From IMG/VR virus record IMGVR_UViG_3300017605_000867, positions 1-33,975 of that record: DNA of 33,975 nt. One strand, 5' to 3'. A program made the position numbers and the translations under genes. Positions 7,619 to 16,504 of the stretch are shown in pieces (within the stretch, counting starts at the first letter, position 1; each line of letters starts with the position of its first letter). The notes beneath the pieces were generated by a model. That model was not told where the DNA came from. It worked only from the letters and a program-made list of their open reading frames with translations, and ran no database searches. Origin of the DNA: a virus.

Positions 7619-10600
7619 ATGCCCATTGACCTTACAGGATTTGAGCCAGTTATCTCTACTAATGTAGCTCCTAATTTTGAGGACTACGTTCCTGTTGGTG
7701 CTCCTAAGAAACCAAAAGGACCATTAGAGAGTATTCGTGAACTACTCTCTCCTATAACTGGTCCAACACCTACTCAATTAGAAGAGAATCCTCCTACTGT
7801 TCCAGTTAGTCCTGATGCTGGTTATTTAGATAGAGTTCGTTCGGCGCAAGGACTCCTACCGAAAGTTTTTACTTCCCCACTAAATTTACCTTCTCTTCCT
7901 CAACAGCCTGATGTAGAGGGTAATATATTCAAACAAGCAGCAGCTAAAATTAATCAATTTAATTCTGGTCTATATAATGTAGCTGCAAAAGGGATTATTG
8001 AGCCTCTTCTTTCTCCAGGAGGTGTAGCTACTTTAGGAGCTGGGGCTGCTACTAGAATTCCGGGTATAGTTGGCAGAGGAGCAGACTTAGGCTTAAAAGC
8101 TCTATCGGGAATTTTGGCGCCGCAAGCTGCAGGAACCGTTATAGAAGGAACACAGGCTCCTACTCTACAACAGAAAATAGAGAAAATAGTCGGTGGTGGA
8201 TTACTTGGGATTGGGGCTTATAAAGGTTTGAAGGGGATTGGACCAAGAGAAGTTTCTAAACCTTCTGAGGTTCCAGTAGCTAAACCAAATCTAGAGTACG
8301 TTCCTGAACTAAACGAACCTCTTCCTACGCCGTGGATAGCTACAGATGAGAAAGGAAGATTCTTAGTAAAAGATTCTATTGTCAAAGCTAAATTCGATGA
8401 AGTAGTTAAAACTCAAGGAAATGAAAATGTGCCAACTAAAGTTAAGCGAGAATTCTTACAGCAACAACAAACTGAAGTAGGTAGTGATACACCTAATTTT
8501 GCGGCGCAAGAGAAACTCTCCCCTCTACAGATAAACCAAGCTTCTGAGATATCGGAAGCAGCTAAAACTCCTAATCGTCCAGAAGAAGTTCTTGCTAGAC
8601 CTCCCAGTAATCTCGAAGTAGCTAAAGGACTTCCTAAGTATTCTTCTTATAGTGAAATCCCTGTTCTAGCTAAACTTGGACAACCTCCCGTAGAACCTTA
8701 TTTCAAACAGCCTACGCCGTTGTCTACTGCTAAAGAAGTAGCAGAAAATAAAGCCGGTGTTTCTTATCCTCTACCGGGAGAGGGAGAGTTTTTGTCTAAG
8801 ATGGAATTATCTACTGCTCTTAATAGACCTCTTACAGACGTTGAGTATGCTCGTCTTAGATTGGAATTTCCGAAGACTAAAGAGCCTCTTAGAATTAAGG
8901 ATAAACCGGCTTATATTGGTGAAAAACAGGGAGTAGAATTACCTAAGAATATACAACTACCGGATAGACCTGGTCCTACTGGTGAAGAACTAGGTAGTAT
9001 TCCAGTACCTAAAGAGCCTGTAAAACCAACGGCGCCGTTAGAAACTACTACTCATCCTCTAGATGGTATTAAACCAGAAGATATAATTCCTATAGAAAAA
9101 GAACCTATAACGAAAGAAGAACCTTATGCCCCTCAATCCGAAAGCACCAATCTCGGAGAACATCCGGGAGTTCCACCACGGAAAAACCTTCCAGCGGACA
9201 TTAAAGAAATTCGGCAAGAAGAAAGCGGACAAACAAGCAGTAGCGGTAGCTTACTCAGTAGCGAAGGAAAAGGAGAGTTATCCGAAAGCAAAACCTTACC
9301 AATAGAACAAGGAGGTTATAGACCAGATGAACCTTATACTGTTAAGAAAGCTGGAGGTAGGAATATAGGTAAGTGGGAGATTCCTTATATCGGTCAATTC
9401 AAAACTAAAGTTGAGGCAGATGCAGTAGCTTCTAAGTTAAATGAAGCTAAAGTTTCTCCTAAAGAAGCTTATGAGGCTGCTAAAAAAGGTGTTTCAGAAG
9501 TACTTAAATTAACAGAGCCTAAAGTAGAAGGAGGACTTAACATAAAACTCGGCAACCCCTCCGAACTCGGCGGCCTAGACCTCTCCGTTATACATGATTT
9601 TGCTCGTGGACTCTATGACAATACTAAGGATTTTGCTAAGTGGTCCGTAGAGATGCTGAAGAAATTCCCCTCCTTAGCTCAAGAACATCTAAAACAAATC
9701 TGGACTAATCTTCGTGCTTCTAAGTTAGATGCTCCCCTCTTAACTACGCCGATAACTAAACTCTCTCAAGAAGGTCCAAAAGGCAGTGTTGTTGCTGATG
9801 CTGCTATTAATACTTATGAAAATTACCGGGAGAATAAGGGCAAATATATAGAGACTCCTATTCGTGCTCTAAAAACTCTAATTGGACTTAAAACTCCAAA
9901 AGACATCCTAAATAATAATTCCGATTCAGCTAGAAGAGTTCTAAAATACATGGATGAAGTCTCTGATAATGGCTCTTCTAGCATAAAGCTGACGGCGCCA
10001 GAACAGCAAGCAGTTGATGTTATAAAGAAAACTAACACTCTAGTCCGTGACGAACAAAATTCCCGTCCCGGTATGAGACAAGGTGGCTACAATCCAGACT
10101 ACTTACAACAAAGCTTTGACCGAGGAGCCTTACACTATATAACTAATGAACCAGAATCCCCAAAAGCTAAACAATACGAGAAAGACTTCTTAGACTACCG
10201 TGTTAATAAGAAGGGTCAGACTCCTCAAGAAGCTCAAAAAGATTGGGATATAATTAAGAAGGGTTTTTCTAAACAGTTCTCTAATGCTGCTGAACAATTC
10301 GGTCCTCTTGATAAAGCTGCTGGACTTGGTATTCCTCCTTCTATGAGAAGCCAGAATCTCTTTGACCGTATCAAAAACTATGGAGATAGAGTAGCGCGCC
10401 GTTTCGCTTATCACGATAACTTTGAAGCAAATCCCACGGCGCAAGATGCCCTAAAGGATTATTCTGCTAGTGAAAACTGGAAACGTATCTTCCGTGATAT
10501 AAGCGGACAAAGAGAACTGACAGAAACCAAACGTAATGCAGTAATGGGTTTAGCTAAAGCAGGTATGACTGGAACTCTAACTGGAGTCCGAAATTTAATC

Positions 10601-12034
10601 CAGGGCCAATATCTTGGTTGGGACCAATTCACAGGAAAGCAAATAGCTGTAACTACTGCTAAAGGATGGTTGGATTTTAAGAAGAATTGGGAGCGGACTT
10701 TCTCTCAAGGAATAAACCGGGAGAATATAGCTTCTATTGAATTTGGAGAAGGAGGACTAAAAGATAGTATTCGTACTATAAACAGAATCCGTGATATAAC
10801 AAACTCCTTAATGGGTAAAAACCTCCTAGAGAAAACCGCCCGAACAGTTAATATGGGAATGGGTCGTATTAACACTATAGAGAATTTCTCTGCTGCTCTT
10901 AACAAAACTGCCTCTCCGACTCAACTTAGATGGTTAGATAATTATGGAAAAACTGAGAATTGGAAACAATATTTAACTAAAGGTTCTCTTCCTGATGAGG
11001 TAATTGACCGTATGGCTGCTAAATTTGTAGAGAGTGTTCAAGGAACCTATGATTATAGAACTCTTCCAAGTTGGGCTGTAGAAGGCAGTGTTGCACCGTT
11101 TTTCTCGCTCTCTCGTTGGAGTATAGATAGAACAAATCGATTTACAAAAAATGTAGTTTCTCCTCTAGTTAACGGGGATATAGCTCCGGCGCTAAAAGCA
11201 ACTCTAGGAATGATAGTTGGAGGAACTGTTATTGACCAAATAACTCAAGCTGCATCTAAAAGAAGGAATCCAGTTCCTACTCTCGGTGAGATACAAGCTG
11301 GTAAGGAACAAGGAACAGATGAAAAAGGAATACTACTCTATAAATTAGCTAGTCTTTCTTCTATTTCTAGTATGATGGGGTTTCATGGAGATCTTTTCAA
11401 GACAGTAATGGATAAATGGTATGGTAATCGTTCTACTGAATTTAATAATCCTGCTCTAGAATTAGTAAAAAATCTAGGAGAGAGAACCTTTGATGTAGTC
11501 CAAGCTCACGCCGAGGGAGACCTTAACTTATCTGATGTCCCTAATATTATTTCACAAGTTCTTCAAGATAATGCCCAAAATTGGAGAATAGCCCTAGCTC
11601 AATTTTCTAAAGACCAGCAAGAAGAAATCTCCCGTTCTAATGCTTTCAAAGAGAGGAGAGTTTTCCGTCAAGTAACAGGAAGAGGAGTTCAGACTCTTGG
11701 TGGTGAAGATACAAGCAATCCATTTTTGAACAAAGATATTCGAGAATATAAGAGGACCGGGGACATTAACCGCGCCGCAGAACTTCTACCGAAAGTAGCA
11801 CAGAATATTCTTTCTAAGAATAAAAATGATCCAGAAGCTACTATTAGAAGTTTAGAAAGCTTGAAACAGAACTCTTATGCTACTTTTCCTTCACCGGAGG
11901 ACTCTCCGTTGGAGTTTGGAAAGTATTTACAATACTTAGATAAGACTAAGGGAGTAGAAGAAAGAAACCGTATGTTGATGGATTATCTTAAGCAGGAAGA
12001 AGTAAATAAGATTAAAGCTAAGATGATTCCGTAA
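7619..12034 (+). CDS. Very large internal virion / ejection protein candidate, 1471 aa
   Basis: This is the longest gene. Residues about 1-700 are low-complexity, rich in Pro, Lys, Glu and Thr, with a hydrophobic glycine stretch near 135-200 (SPGGVATLGAGAATR, GGGLLGIGAYKG). Residues about 700-1471 are helical and globular-looking, with a possible hydrophobic segment near 1195-1215 (PALKATLGMIVGGTVIDQI). Size and last position in the cassette match T7 gp16-type ejection proteins. I found no convincing lysozyme or transglycosylase active site (no clear E-x(8)-D-x(5)-T or SLT motif). Nucleotides 9120-9330 use codons unlike the rest (AGC, CGG, TCC) and are bounded by a 10-base direct repeat. The stop overlaps the oppositely oriented next gene. 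Confidence 0.55.
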   Translation: MPIDLTGFEPVISTNVAPNFEDYVPVGAPKKPKGPLESIRELLSPITGPTPTQLEENPPTVPVSPDAGYLDRVRSAQGLLPKVFTSPLNLPSLPQQPDVEGNIFKQAAAKINQFNSGLYNVAAKGIIEPLLSPGGVATLGAGAATRIPGIVGRGADLGLKALSGILAPQAAGTVIEGTQAPTLQQKIEKIVGGGLLGIGAYKGLKGIGPREVSKPSEVPVAKPNLEYVPELNEPLPTPWIATDEKGRFLVKDSIVKAKFDEVVKTQGNENVPTKVKREFLQQQQTEVGSDTPNFAAQEKLSPLQINQASEISEAAKTPNRPEEVLARPPSNLEVAKGLPKYSSYSEIPVLAKLGQPPVEPYFKQPTPLSTAKEVAENKAGVSYPLPGEGEFLSKMELSTALNRPLTDVEYARLRLEFPKTKEPLRIKDKPAYIGEKQGVELPKNIQLPDRPGPTGEELGSIPVPKEPVKPTAPLETTTHPLDGIKPEDIIPIEKEPITKEEPYAPQSESTNLGEHPGVPPRKNLPADIKEIRQEESGQTSSSGSLLSSEGKGELSESKTLPIEQGGYRPDEPYTVKKAGGRNIGKWEIPYIGQFKTKVEADAVASKLNEAKVSPKEAYEAAKKGVSEVLKLTEPKVEGGLNIKLGNPSELGGLDLSVIHDFARGLYDNTKDFAKWSVEMLKKFPSLAQEHLKQIWTNLRASKLDAPLLTTPITKLSQEGPKGSVVADAAINTYENYRENKGKYIETPIRALKTLIGLKTPKDILNNNSDSARRVLKYMDEVSDNGSSSIKLTAPEQQAVDVIKKTNTLVRDEQNSRPGMRQGGYNPDYLQQSFDRGALHYITNEPESPKAKQYEKDFLDYRVNKKGQTPQEAQKDWDIIKKGFSKQFSNAAEQFGPLDKAAGLGIPPSMRSQNLFDRIKNYGDRVARRFAYHDNFEANPTAQDALKDYSASENWKRIFRDISGQRELTETKRNAVMGLAKAGMTGTLTGVRNLIQGQYLGWDQFTGKQIAVTTAKGWLDFKKNWERTFSQGINRENIASIEFGEGGLKDSIRTINRIRDITNSLMGKNLLEKTARTVNMGMGRINTIENFSAALNKTASPTQLRWLDNYGKTENWKQYLTKGSLPDEVIDRMAAKFVESVQGTYDYRTLPSWAVEGSVAPFFSLSRWSIDRTNRFTKNVVSPLVNGDIAPALKATLGMIVGGTVIDQITQAASKRRNPVPTLGEIQAGKEQGTDEKGILLYKLASLSSISSMMGFHGDLFKTVMDKWYGNRSTEFNNPALELVKNLGERTFDVVQAHAEGDLNLSDVPNIISQVLQDNAQNWRIALAQFSKDQQEEISRSNAFKERRVFRQVTGRGVQTLGGEDTSNPFLNKDIREYKRTGDINRAAELLPKVAQNILSKNKNDPEATIRSLESLKQNSYATFPSPEDSPLEFGKYLQYLDKTKGVEERNRMLMDYLKQEEVNKIKAKMIP
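9137..9290 (+). repeat. 10-base direct repeats 144 bases apart in a compositionally different coding segment
   Basis: TCCGAAAGCA occurs at 9137-9146 and 9281-9290, exactly 48 codons apart and in the same frame of the 1471-aa gene. The segment between is rich in AGC and CGG codons, unlike the flanks, and encodes a Ser/Gly/Glu linker. An in-frame insertion or a linker that expanded by duplication is possible. Confidence 0.4.
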
Positions 12035-12266
12035 TTTTATTCTCTTTTCTTACTCTTTCTATCTCCTTCTCGAAGTATTCTTTAGCCTGTAGTAATTTTT
12101 CTAAAGAGACTGTTTTTATCTTATCTTCATTGTAAGATAATTTTTCTTCTTCTAGATAACGGAGAGCTTCATTCATACTAATTATACTTTTAGTTCTAAT
12201 AGCTTCACTTAACCAAGCTAAAGCTAATTGTACGGTAGGAGGGGAATCTTCAAAGACGTATCTCAT
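12018..12266 (-). CDS. Hypothetical helical protein, 82 aa
   Basis: The 82-residue product is almost wholly helical, with a heptad-like C-terminal half (LEKLLQAKEYFEKEIERVRKE). It is the last gene of the leftward replication operon and its stop lies inside the 3' end of the rightward 1471-aa gene (overlap 12018-12034). No intergenic terminator separates the two convergent units. Its start overlaps the stop of the gene before it (12263-12266). Family unknown; a small regulatory or scaffolding partner is possible. Confidence 0.65.
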   Translation of the reverse strand: MRYVFEDSPPTVQLALAWLSEAIRTKSIISMNEALRYLEEEKLSYNEDKIKTVSLEKLLQAKEYFEKEIERVRKENKITESS

Positions 12267-12667
12267 AGGATTCTTTTGTAATTAGGATAAGCTATCTTGT
12301 ACAATTCTCCCATTAAGTATTCGTAAGTCTTCGGAGCTTTCTCTCTTAGTCTAGACCTTCCTAAACCTATTTTAGGAAAAATTATCACCGGGAGTTTCCT
12401 TGGTATTCTTTTTATACAGGAGTCAATAATATCCTTCGTTAGTTCTTCAAATTCACTATCGGAAAAGAAGTTACTAGGCGGCTGATTGCTACAAGGTCTC
12501 CAAAGAGTGTATATTACGTAGCAGTTTGGTTGGCCTTTTGCGGAACTACATTGTCCCAAATAGGAATTGTTATGATAAGCATCACTATATACAAAAGACA
12601 ACTCGTGAATCTTGGAGCGTATAAACTCACGAGTTAGCCATCTAGGGACAGTTATTAATTCATTCAT
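12263..12667 (-). CDS. Macro-domain-like hypothetical protein, 134 aa
   Basis: The 134 residues include YVIYTLWRPCSN and, near the end, the block FPKIGLGRSRLREKAPKTYEYL. This resembles the FPK-x-GLG-x-(G/R)-A-x-L-xx-KAP signature I associate with small phage proteins of macro-domain-like fold (DUF7831 type), some of which may handle ADP-ribose or nucleotide derivatives. The family call is from memory of the motif. The gene is in a tight cluster with a MazG-like pyrophosphatase, so a nucleotide-metabolite role is reasonable inference. The gene upstream overlaps it by four bases (12664-12667). Confidence 0.4.
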   Translation of the reverse strand: MNELITVPRWLTREFIRSKIHELSFVYSDAYHNNSYLGQCSSAKGQPNCYVIYTLWRPCSNQPPSNFFSDSEFEELTKDIIDSCIKRIPRKLPVIIFPKIGLGRSRLREKAPKTYEYLMGELYKIAYPNYKRIL

Positions 12668-12837
12668 TCTAAATCGTCTTCTTTGTAAATAAGAAGCATT
12701 CCACTAGACTCTTCGTAAACTTCATACGCAAAACCTTTCTCAGTAAGAGACTTAAAAATATCTGTTATTCTACAGTTACCACAAACTTCTGTGTTTTCTA
12801 GAATTTGTCCTAGCTTAAATTTTGGATTTTTTTTCAT
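12664..12837 (-). CDS. Small hypothetical protein with a CxxC pair, 57 aa
   Basis: ATG at 12837 overlaps the stop of the MazG-like gene (ATGA) and its TGA overlaps the ATG of the next gene, so it is translationally coupled on both sides. The product begins MKKNPKFKLGQ and has CGNC at residues 19-22, then a short acidic tail. One CxxC could be half of a metal site. Family not recognised. Confidence 0.7.
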   Translation of the reverse strand: MKKNPKFKLGQILENTEVCGNCRITDIFKSLTEKGFAYEVYEESSGMLLIYKEDDLE

Positions 12838-13151
12838 TCTGTTAATCCGTTCTTAGGGAATTTAATCCAATCTCGTTTAGATACAGTAAGCCAGGTTTCT
12901 GAAATAATTTCTTCAAGAATATATCCTCTTTCCGAACAGTAGTTTAATAAATAAATCATAATGTCTCCTATTGCGTCTTGCTCTTCTGCTGTATTAGCTC
13001 CTCTTATACTCTGACGTATCTTAAGCCGAGTGTGAGCTAATTCTCCTAGTTCTTCAACTAGTCCTAAGAATTGATCATCTACACCACTCTCAGGAAAATT
13101 CTTCTCTCTCCACTTCAAGACTTCGCTTTGAAGTTTGACTAGATTAATCAT
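12834..13151 (-). CDS. MazG-like nucleotide pyrophosphohydrolase
   Basis: The 105-residue product has the all-alpha NTP-pyrophosphatase signature: EELGE at 33-37 (EExxE) and EEQDAIGDIMIYLL at about 57-69, whose acidic residues D59 and D63 complete the Mg2+ site. MazG-like enzymes hydrolyse nucleoside triphosphates, or ppGpp in some phages, to monophosphates and pyrophosphate, and act in the cytoplasm. The size fits the short single-domain phage form. It is in the replication operon, consistent with nucleotide-pool or alarmone control. The exact substrate cannot be told from sequence. Confidence 0.85.
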   Translation of the reverse strand: MINLVKLQSEVLKWREKNFPESGVDDQFLGLVEELGELAHTRLKIRQSIRGANTAEEQDAIGDIMIYLLNYCSERGYILEEIISETWLTVSKRDWIKFPKNGLTE

Positions 13152-13157
13152 ATAATT

Positions 13158-13421
13158 TTAATAGATTTTAACCGGCTTTATTCCCTGCTGTCTAACATAA
13201 GTCTTTAGGGCTTTACCCATGCTTTTTGAATACTTACTGTGCAGACGGTCGAAGACATCCTTACTAATTAGGTAAATCATTCCATCTAGGGTAATTGAAG
13301 CTTGGTTATCAGGAATCCTGTAGAGGTTTATTTCTCCATTTAGAGGTGGTGGAATTAGGTTAGTTGGGGAGTTAGCTGACGGCGCCGTATGATTTTTTTC
13401 CTTATAGTAGTTGTTTTTCAT
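13158..13421 (-). CDS. Hypothetical protein, 87 aa
   Basis: The 87 residues open with a polar, proline-rich part (HTAPSANSPTNLIPPPLNGE) followed by a compact alpha/beta part (ASITLDGMIYLISKDVF) and a basic end (KTYVRQQGIKPVKIY). The start overlaps the stop of the upstream ATPase gene (13418-13421), giving translational coupling. A CGGCGCCG palindrome lies in its 5' end. No family recognised; possibly a partner of the ATPase. Confidence 0.65.
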   Translation of the reverse strand: MKNNYYKEKNHTAPSANSPTNLIPPPLNGEINLYRIPDNQASITLDGMIYLISKDVFDRLHSKYSKSMGKALKTYVRQQGIKPVKIY

Positions 13422-14689
13422 ATAGTTAGTTTCTCTACGTGCTCAATAAGTTCACTAGGTTTCTCTTTCTCATCTTTAAGTCTATCGTGAAGCTTATACT
13501 TCTGGACGTTGTTTTCATTAAAAGCTTGGACTTGTCCTGTATTCCTCAAGAAAGTTACGGCTTTAACTATATCTTCTTCATTACCACCGCTCCAGAGTTC
13601 TACTAAAAGACGTTTATAAGACATCGGCCCATTCACCGCTAGACTCTGTTTTATTTGTTCTGACAATAAGTACAAAGGATTCTTCGCACTTGCACTCATA
13701 GCCTTATCCATAGTCATCTCCAGGATTTCTAGTTCTTCCAGAGCTTTCTCAAAATCGCTCAATCTCATCTTCATGTCCAGACTCTCACTAAAGTGAATTA
13801 GCATAGCTAGTTTCATCAAATGAGGTTTCTTCCTCCCGTAGTAGTGGTCTAGGTGATGGGAATCATTTAGTCTTACGTCCATTCGGTTTTGAACCCAATC
13901 GTCGAACCACTCGAAGGCTTCGGGTGTGTCTACGGGGTTGAATATAATGCCGTCTTGACGAGGCTTAAGTTTAGTCAATGCTGTTAGATGTTTTCTCACG
14001 TCGTTAACTGCCATTAGTTGTTCCTCCGTAATACGGAACATAGTCGTCCTCTTTCGAGGTTTCTCCCCGTAGATAAAGAGCACTCTACCAGAAAATCCCT
14101 CATGGAGATTATTGTTATCTAGTTGTCTACCCACCCAAGAAGGAGTACAACAACCTAGAAGGTTCAAACACATGTTAGTGACGATTTTTTCTCCGTGTTT
14201 TACTGTATCTACTTTATGAGATTGACAGTCCCAACCCTTAGTTAAAATAGTAACGACGTCTGTTGTGTGGTCCCTCAAGAGAGTTCCTATTTCATCACCT
14301 AAGCAGAAACTCACACTAGTATGAATATAAATCTTCTTTGGGTCATCCTCAAATGGAACTACTTTTATCATCTTATCATTAGCTAGAATTATCAATAATT
14401 TCTCAAAGGATACCGTATCCGGCGCAACATTAATTATTGGCGTTTCTTGTCCATCAACTACTGTTACTAGACTCCTTACTATACTCTCTGCACTCTTAGC
14501 TGGCATTGATTTCCCAAAGCCGGGTTTAGCTACAAATATTATATAGAGATTTGGATAGAGTTTTCTGTCCCCTATCCACACTCGGCGTTCTAAGCAGGAA
14601 GAAATCATGAAGTAGTAGTTCCAGCGGATATAATTGTCGGGTGATTCTAGGTCACTTAAAAAGAACTCGAATTTTTCAAGATTGGTCAT
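13418..14689 (-). CDS. DUF3987-like P-loop ATPase / replicative helicase candidate, 423 aa
   Basis: A Walker A motif lies at 54-61 (AKPGFGKS) and a Walker B-like CLGDEIG at 129-135. A strand-turn (MCLNLLGCCTPSW, about 173-185) and an arginine-containing GFSGRVLF (198-205, R202 as possible arginine finger) complete the pattern of DUF3987-type ATPases, which are relatives of RecA/DnaB-type helicases found in phages and plasmids. A wHTH-like C-terminal region (SYKRLLVELWSGGNEEDIVKAV) may bind DNA. Position beside DNA polymerase suggests a replicative helicase or loader. No primase zinc finger or TOPRIM is visible, so primase activity is not supported. Confidence 0.7.
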   Translation of the reverse strand: MTNLEKFEFFLSDLESPDNYIRWNYYFMISSCLERRVWIGDRKLYPNLYIIFVAKPGFGKSMPAKSAESIVRSLVTVVDGQETPIINVAPDTVSFEKLLIILANDKMIKVVPFEDDPKKIYIHTSVSFCLGDEIGTLLRDHTTDVVTILTKGWDCQSHKVDTVKHGEKIVTNMCLNLLGCCTPSWVGRQLDNNNLHEGFSGRVLFIYGEKPRKRTTMFRITEEQLMAVNDVRKHLTALTKLKPRQDGIIFNPVDTPEAFEWFDDWVQNRMDVRLNDSHHLDHYYGRKKPHLMKLAMLIHFSESLDMKMRLSDFEKALEELEILEMTMDKAMSASAKNPLYLLSEQIKQSLAVNGPMSYKRLLVELWSGGNEEDIVKAVTFLRNTGQVQAFNENNVQKYKLHDRLKDEKEKPSELIEHVEKLTI

Positions 14690-14701
14690 CGTTAGTTGTT
14701 T

Positions 14702-14932
14702 CTAATAACCCTCAAAGTGTCTTGCTAACCAGTTCTTGTAGGTTATACAGTTCTCAACTTTCCGGTCGAGTGCGCCGATGAAGCTAAAACTAGCCTTAAT
14801 GTCTGGACCGATTATTACTAGGTCAGCTAGAGTTATGTCTTCCTCAAAAGTATGGCCGTTCTCTAGAATGGAACTACCCCAACGGAGAAATTCTTTGTTA
14901 GTTATATCAGCAGTTAAGACGTGGATTTTCAT
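14702..14932 (-). CDS. Hypothetical protein, 76 aa
   Basis: The longer frame starts at 14983, but ATG at 14932 overlaps the previous stop (ATGA), as is usual in this operon, and gives a plausible strand start (MKIHVLTADIT). I chose it. The 76 residues have an alternating alpha/beta pattern with DLVIIGPDIKASFSFIGALD. This could be a small Rossmann-like or nucleotide 2-deoxyribosyltransferase-like fold, but key residues are not clear. Family not assigned. Confidence 0.55.
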   Translation of the reverse strand: MKIHVLTADITNKEFLRWGSSILENGHTFEEDITLADLVIIGPDIKASFSFIGALDRKVENCITYKNWLARHFEGY

Positions 14933-15162
14933 AAACAACAATCCACCTTTATAAAAGCAATAACATTCCCACAATTTTGACAACCAACTACAACTATTCC
15001 AGTCAATAGTTTGTAAGAGAGTTCTAGGTCTTCATCATCTAAGCACCTAGGACAACGAAGGAAGACTACATTATCTACGTGATTGTGTTTGTTCTTACAG
15101 TCTGGATTCTGACAACCTTTTAGAGCTGCATTATCTAGATCAGCTTGGATTAGTGGTCTCAT
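14929..15162 (-). CDS. Zinc-ribbon protein, 77 aa
   Basis: The 77-residue product carries several cysteine pairs: CQNPDC with downstream H, CPRC at about 37-40 and CQNC at about 61-64, ending DCCL. These can form one or two zinc-binding knuckles. Zinc ribbons next to phage polymerases commonly mediate protein or nucleic-acid contacts. It overlaps the end of the polymerase gene by 23 bases (15140-15162), implying coupled translation. The precise role is not known. Confidence 0.65.
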   Translation of the reverse strand: MRPLIQADLDNAALKGCQNPDCKNKHNHVDNVVFLRCPRCLDDEDLELSYKLLTGIVVVGCQNCGNVIAFIKVDCCL

Positions 15163-16138
15163 AATCTTTCATCTCCTTTAGATTTTTACCTATAGAAACT
15201 TCAGCCTTCATACGGAACTTCTCTCCTCTAGGTGAAGTGAGTTCTTGCTCCATTGCTTCTTTACAAACTAACGCCGTCTGGAGAATATAACCTTCGTCGT
15301 TAGGACATTGAACTAGAATACCATCGTGTTCGTTTTGAAGGAGGTCAATAGCTAGTTTGTCTTTTTCTATAGAGTTCTGTAAAAATACAACTGCTTTATG
15401 AGTGATACAAGCTACGGTGCTTTGTGCTGGAAAAGCATAACCAGATTTCCATAAGTCATCTCCTGCTGGTTGATGAAATAACCTAGGATAACCAAACAAG
15501 TTCTCCAGTCTTCTATACTTAGTTATCTTATCTCTTACTTCTCCGTGCCATTCTTCAATCTCAGGGAAGGTATCGTGAAAGGTTCCTAGCCAATCTCTAC
15601 ATTCTCCTATAGAAGGTGAGAGGGTTCCTTCTGTATCTAATAGAATGCTCATTTGGAGAGTAGGTGCTTTGACTCCGTAGGAAGCTGAGTGGATAGTCTT
15701 CTTCCCTACGTAGTATTTCATCTTATCGTTCTTAATCGCTGAAGAAACTTCTTTCCATTTAGGTAAGAGTGGGAGGTCAGCAATCGGCGCCGTTAGGAAT
15801 TCTTTTATAACAGTAGATGAGAATATATGACTCCAAAAAGGCTCAAAGAGTCGGAGAGCCATGTAGATATGGGGTTTTATACCGTTAGTAAAGAGACTTC
15901 TATACTTAGCATTTCTACAGAGATAAGCTACTATTAGTGCTTCTGCCCCGCTCTGGTCTACCTTAAGGAAAATCTTACCTTCATCTGGAATATAAATCTC
16001 TCCTACTTTATCTTTGTCGATATTCTGTAAATTCCCGCCGTAGCCACGTTGTTCAGGTGGAAACTTAAGTAGAGCTTTAGAACTTAACCTAAAAGTTTCT
16101 GTTCCTGCTAGACGGTAGCCTGTAGTAGTACGGTCCAT
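15140..16138 (-). CDS. DNA polymerase family A, C-terminal (palm/fingers) half, split gene
   Basis: The 332 residues begin exactly at the block that opens the palm in family A polymerases: LAGTETFRLSS (10-20), then NLQNI (36-40). Motif A is FLKVDQSGAEA (57-67, catalytic D61). Motif B / O-helix is GKKTIHSASYG (145-155, with K146, H150, Y154). Motif C is NEHDGILV (269-276, catalytic D272, Gly where Pol I has Glu). All parts for nucleotidyl transfer are present, but there is no exonuclease or thumb. Those are encoded by the gene at 16482-17915, so this is the C-terminal half of a split polymerase. An intact ATG follows the stop of the intervening gene after three bases. Confidence 0.92.
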   Translation of the reverse strand: MDRTTTGYRLAGTETFRLSSKALLKFPPEQRGYGGNLQNIDKDKVGEIYIPDEGKIFLKVDQSGAEALIVAYLCRNAKYRSLFTNGIKPHIYMALRLFEPFWSHIFSSTVIKEFLTAPIADLPLLPKWKEVSSAIKNDKMKYYVGKKTIHSASYGVKAPTLQMSILLDTEGTLSPSIGECRDWLGTFHDTFPEIEEWHGEVRDKITKYRRLENLFGYPRLFHQPAGDDLWKSGYAFPAQSTVACITHKAVVFLQNSIEKDKLAIDLLQNEHDGILVQCPNDEGYILQTALVCKEAMEQELTSPRGEKFRMKAEVSIGKNLKEMKDYETTNPS

Positions 16139-16141
16139 ACT

Positions 16142-16504
16142 TTAATCTCCAAACCATTCTACATCCTGAAAACGAACTATAAAAGGATTGCTACGAATAT
16201 TTTTAACTACAAACAATACATATTCTTTTTTACCTGTAGCATAAGCTTGTCCATCTTCATGTCCTGTTTCCCAATCTTTGTGTGCTGAATGATATTTATA
16301 ATCTGACATTATTACTTGTCTAATTCCGATTATTATACCATAATGAAGCTCTTCTGTTTTATTAGCAATTATTATTCTTGGACCTACTACATGAAAATTT
16401 TCATCATAAGTATTTTGAAATCTATCAGAAGCAGCTCTAGGATAAGAGACTTTGAAAGATATTCTTTTACCGATTTTAGCATTACTGCAATTTAGAGGTG
16501 TCAT
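16142..16504 (-). CDS. Hypothetical protein inserted between the two polymerase halves, 120 aa
   Basis: The 120-residue product has a mixed beta pattern (YGIIIGIRQVIMSDYKY, EYVLFVVKNI) and no endonuclease, intein or helicase motif that I can see. It starts inside the end of the N-terminal polymerase gene (overlap 16482-16504) and stops four bases before the ATG of the C-terminal polymerase gene. Being flanked so tightly suggests it arrived with, or caused, the split. It might bridge the halves or be a remnant of a homing gene; neither is shown. Confidence 0.7.
   Translation of the reverse strand: MTPLNCSNAKIGKRISFKVSYPRAASDRFQNTYDENFHVVGPRIIIANKTEELHYGIIIGIRQVIMSDYKYHSAHKDWETGHEDGQAYATGKKEYVLFVVKNIRSNPFIVRFQDVEWFGD

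Noticed and set aside
15140-16138. Glycine in motif C (HDG in place of HDE) as evidence of an inactive polymerase
   Set aside because: The two catalytic aspartates are present and phage family A enzymes vary at this position, so inactivity does not follow.
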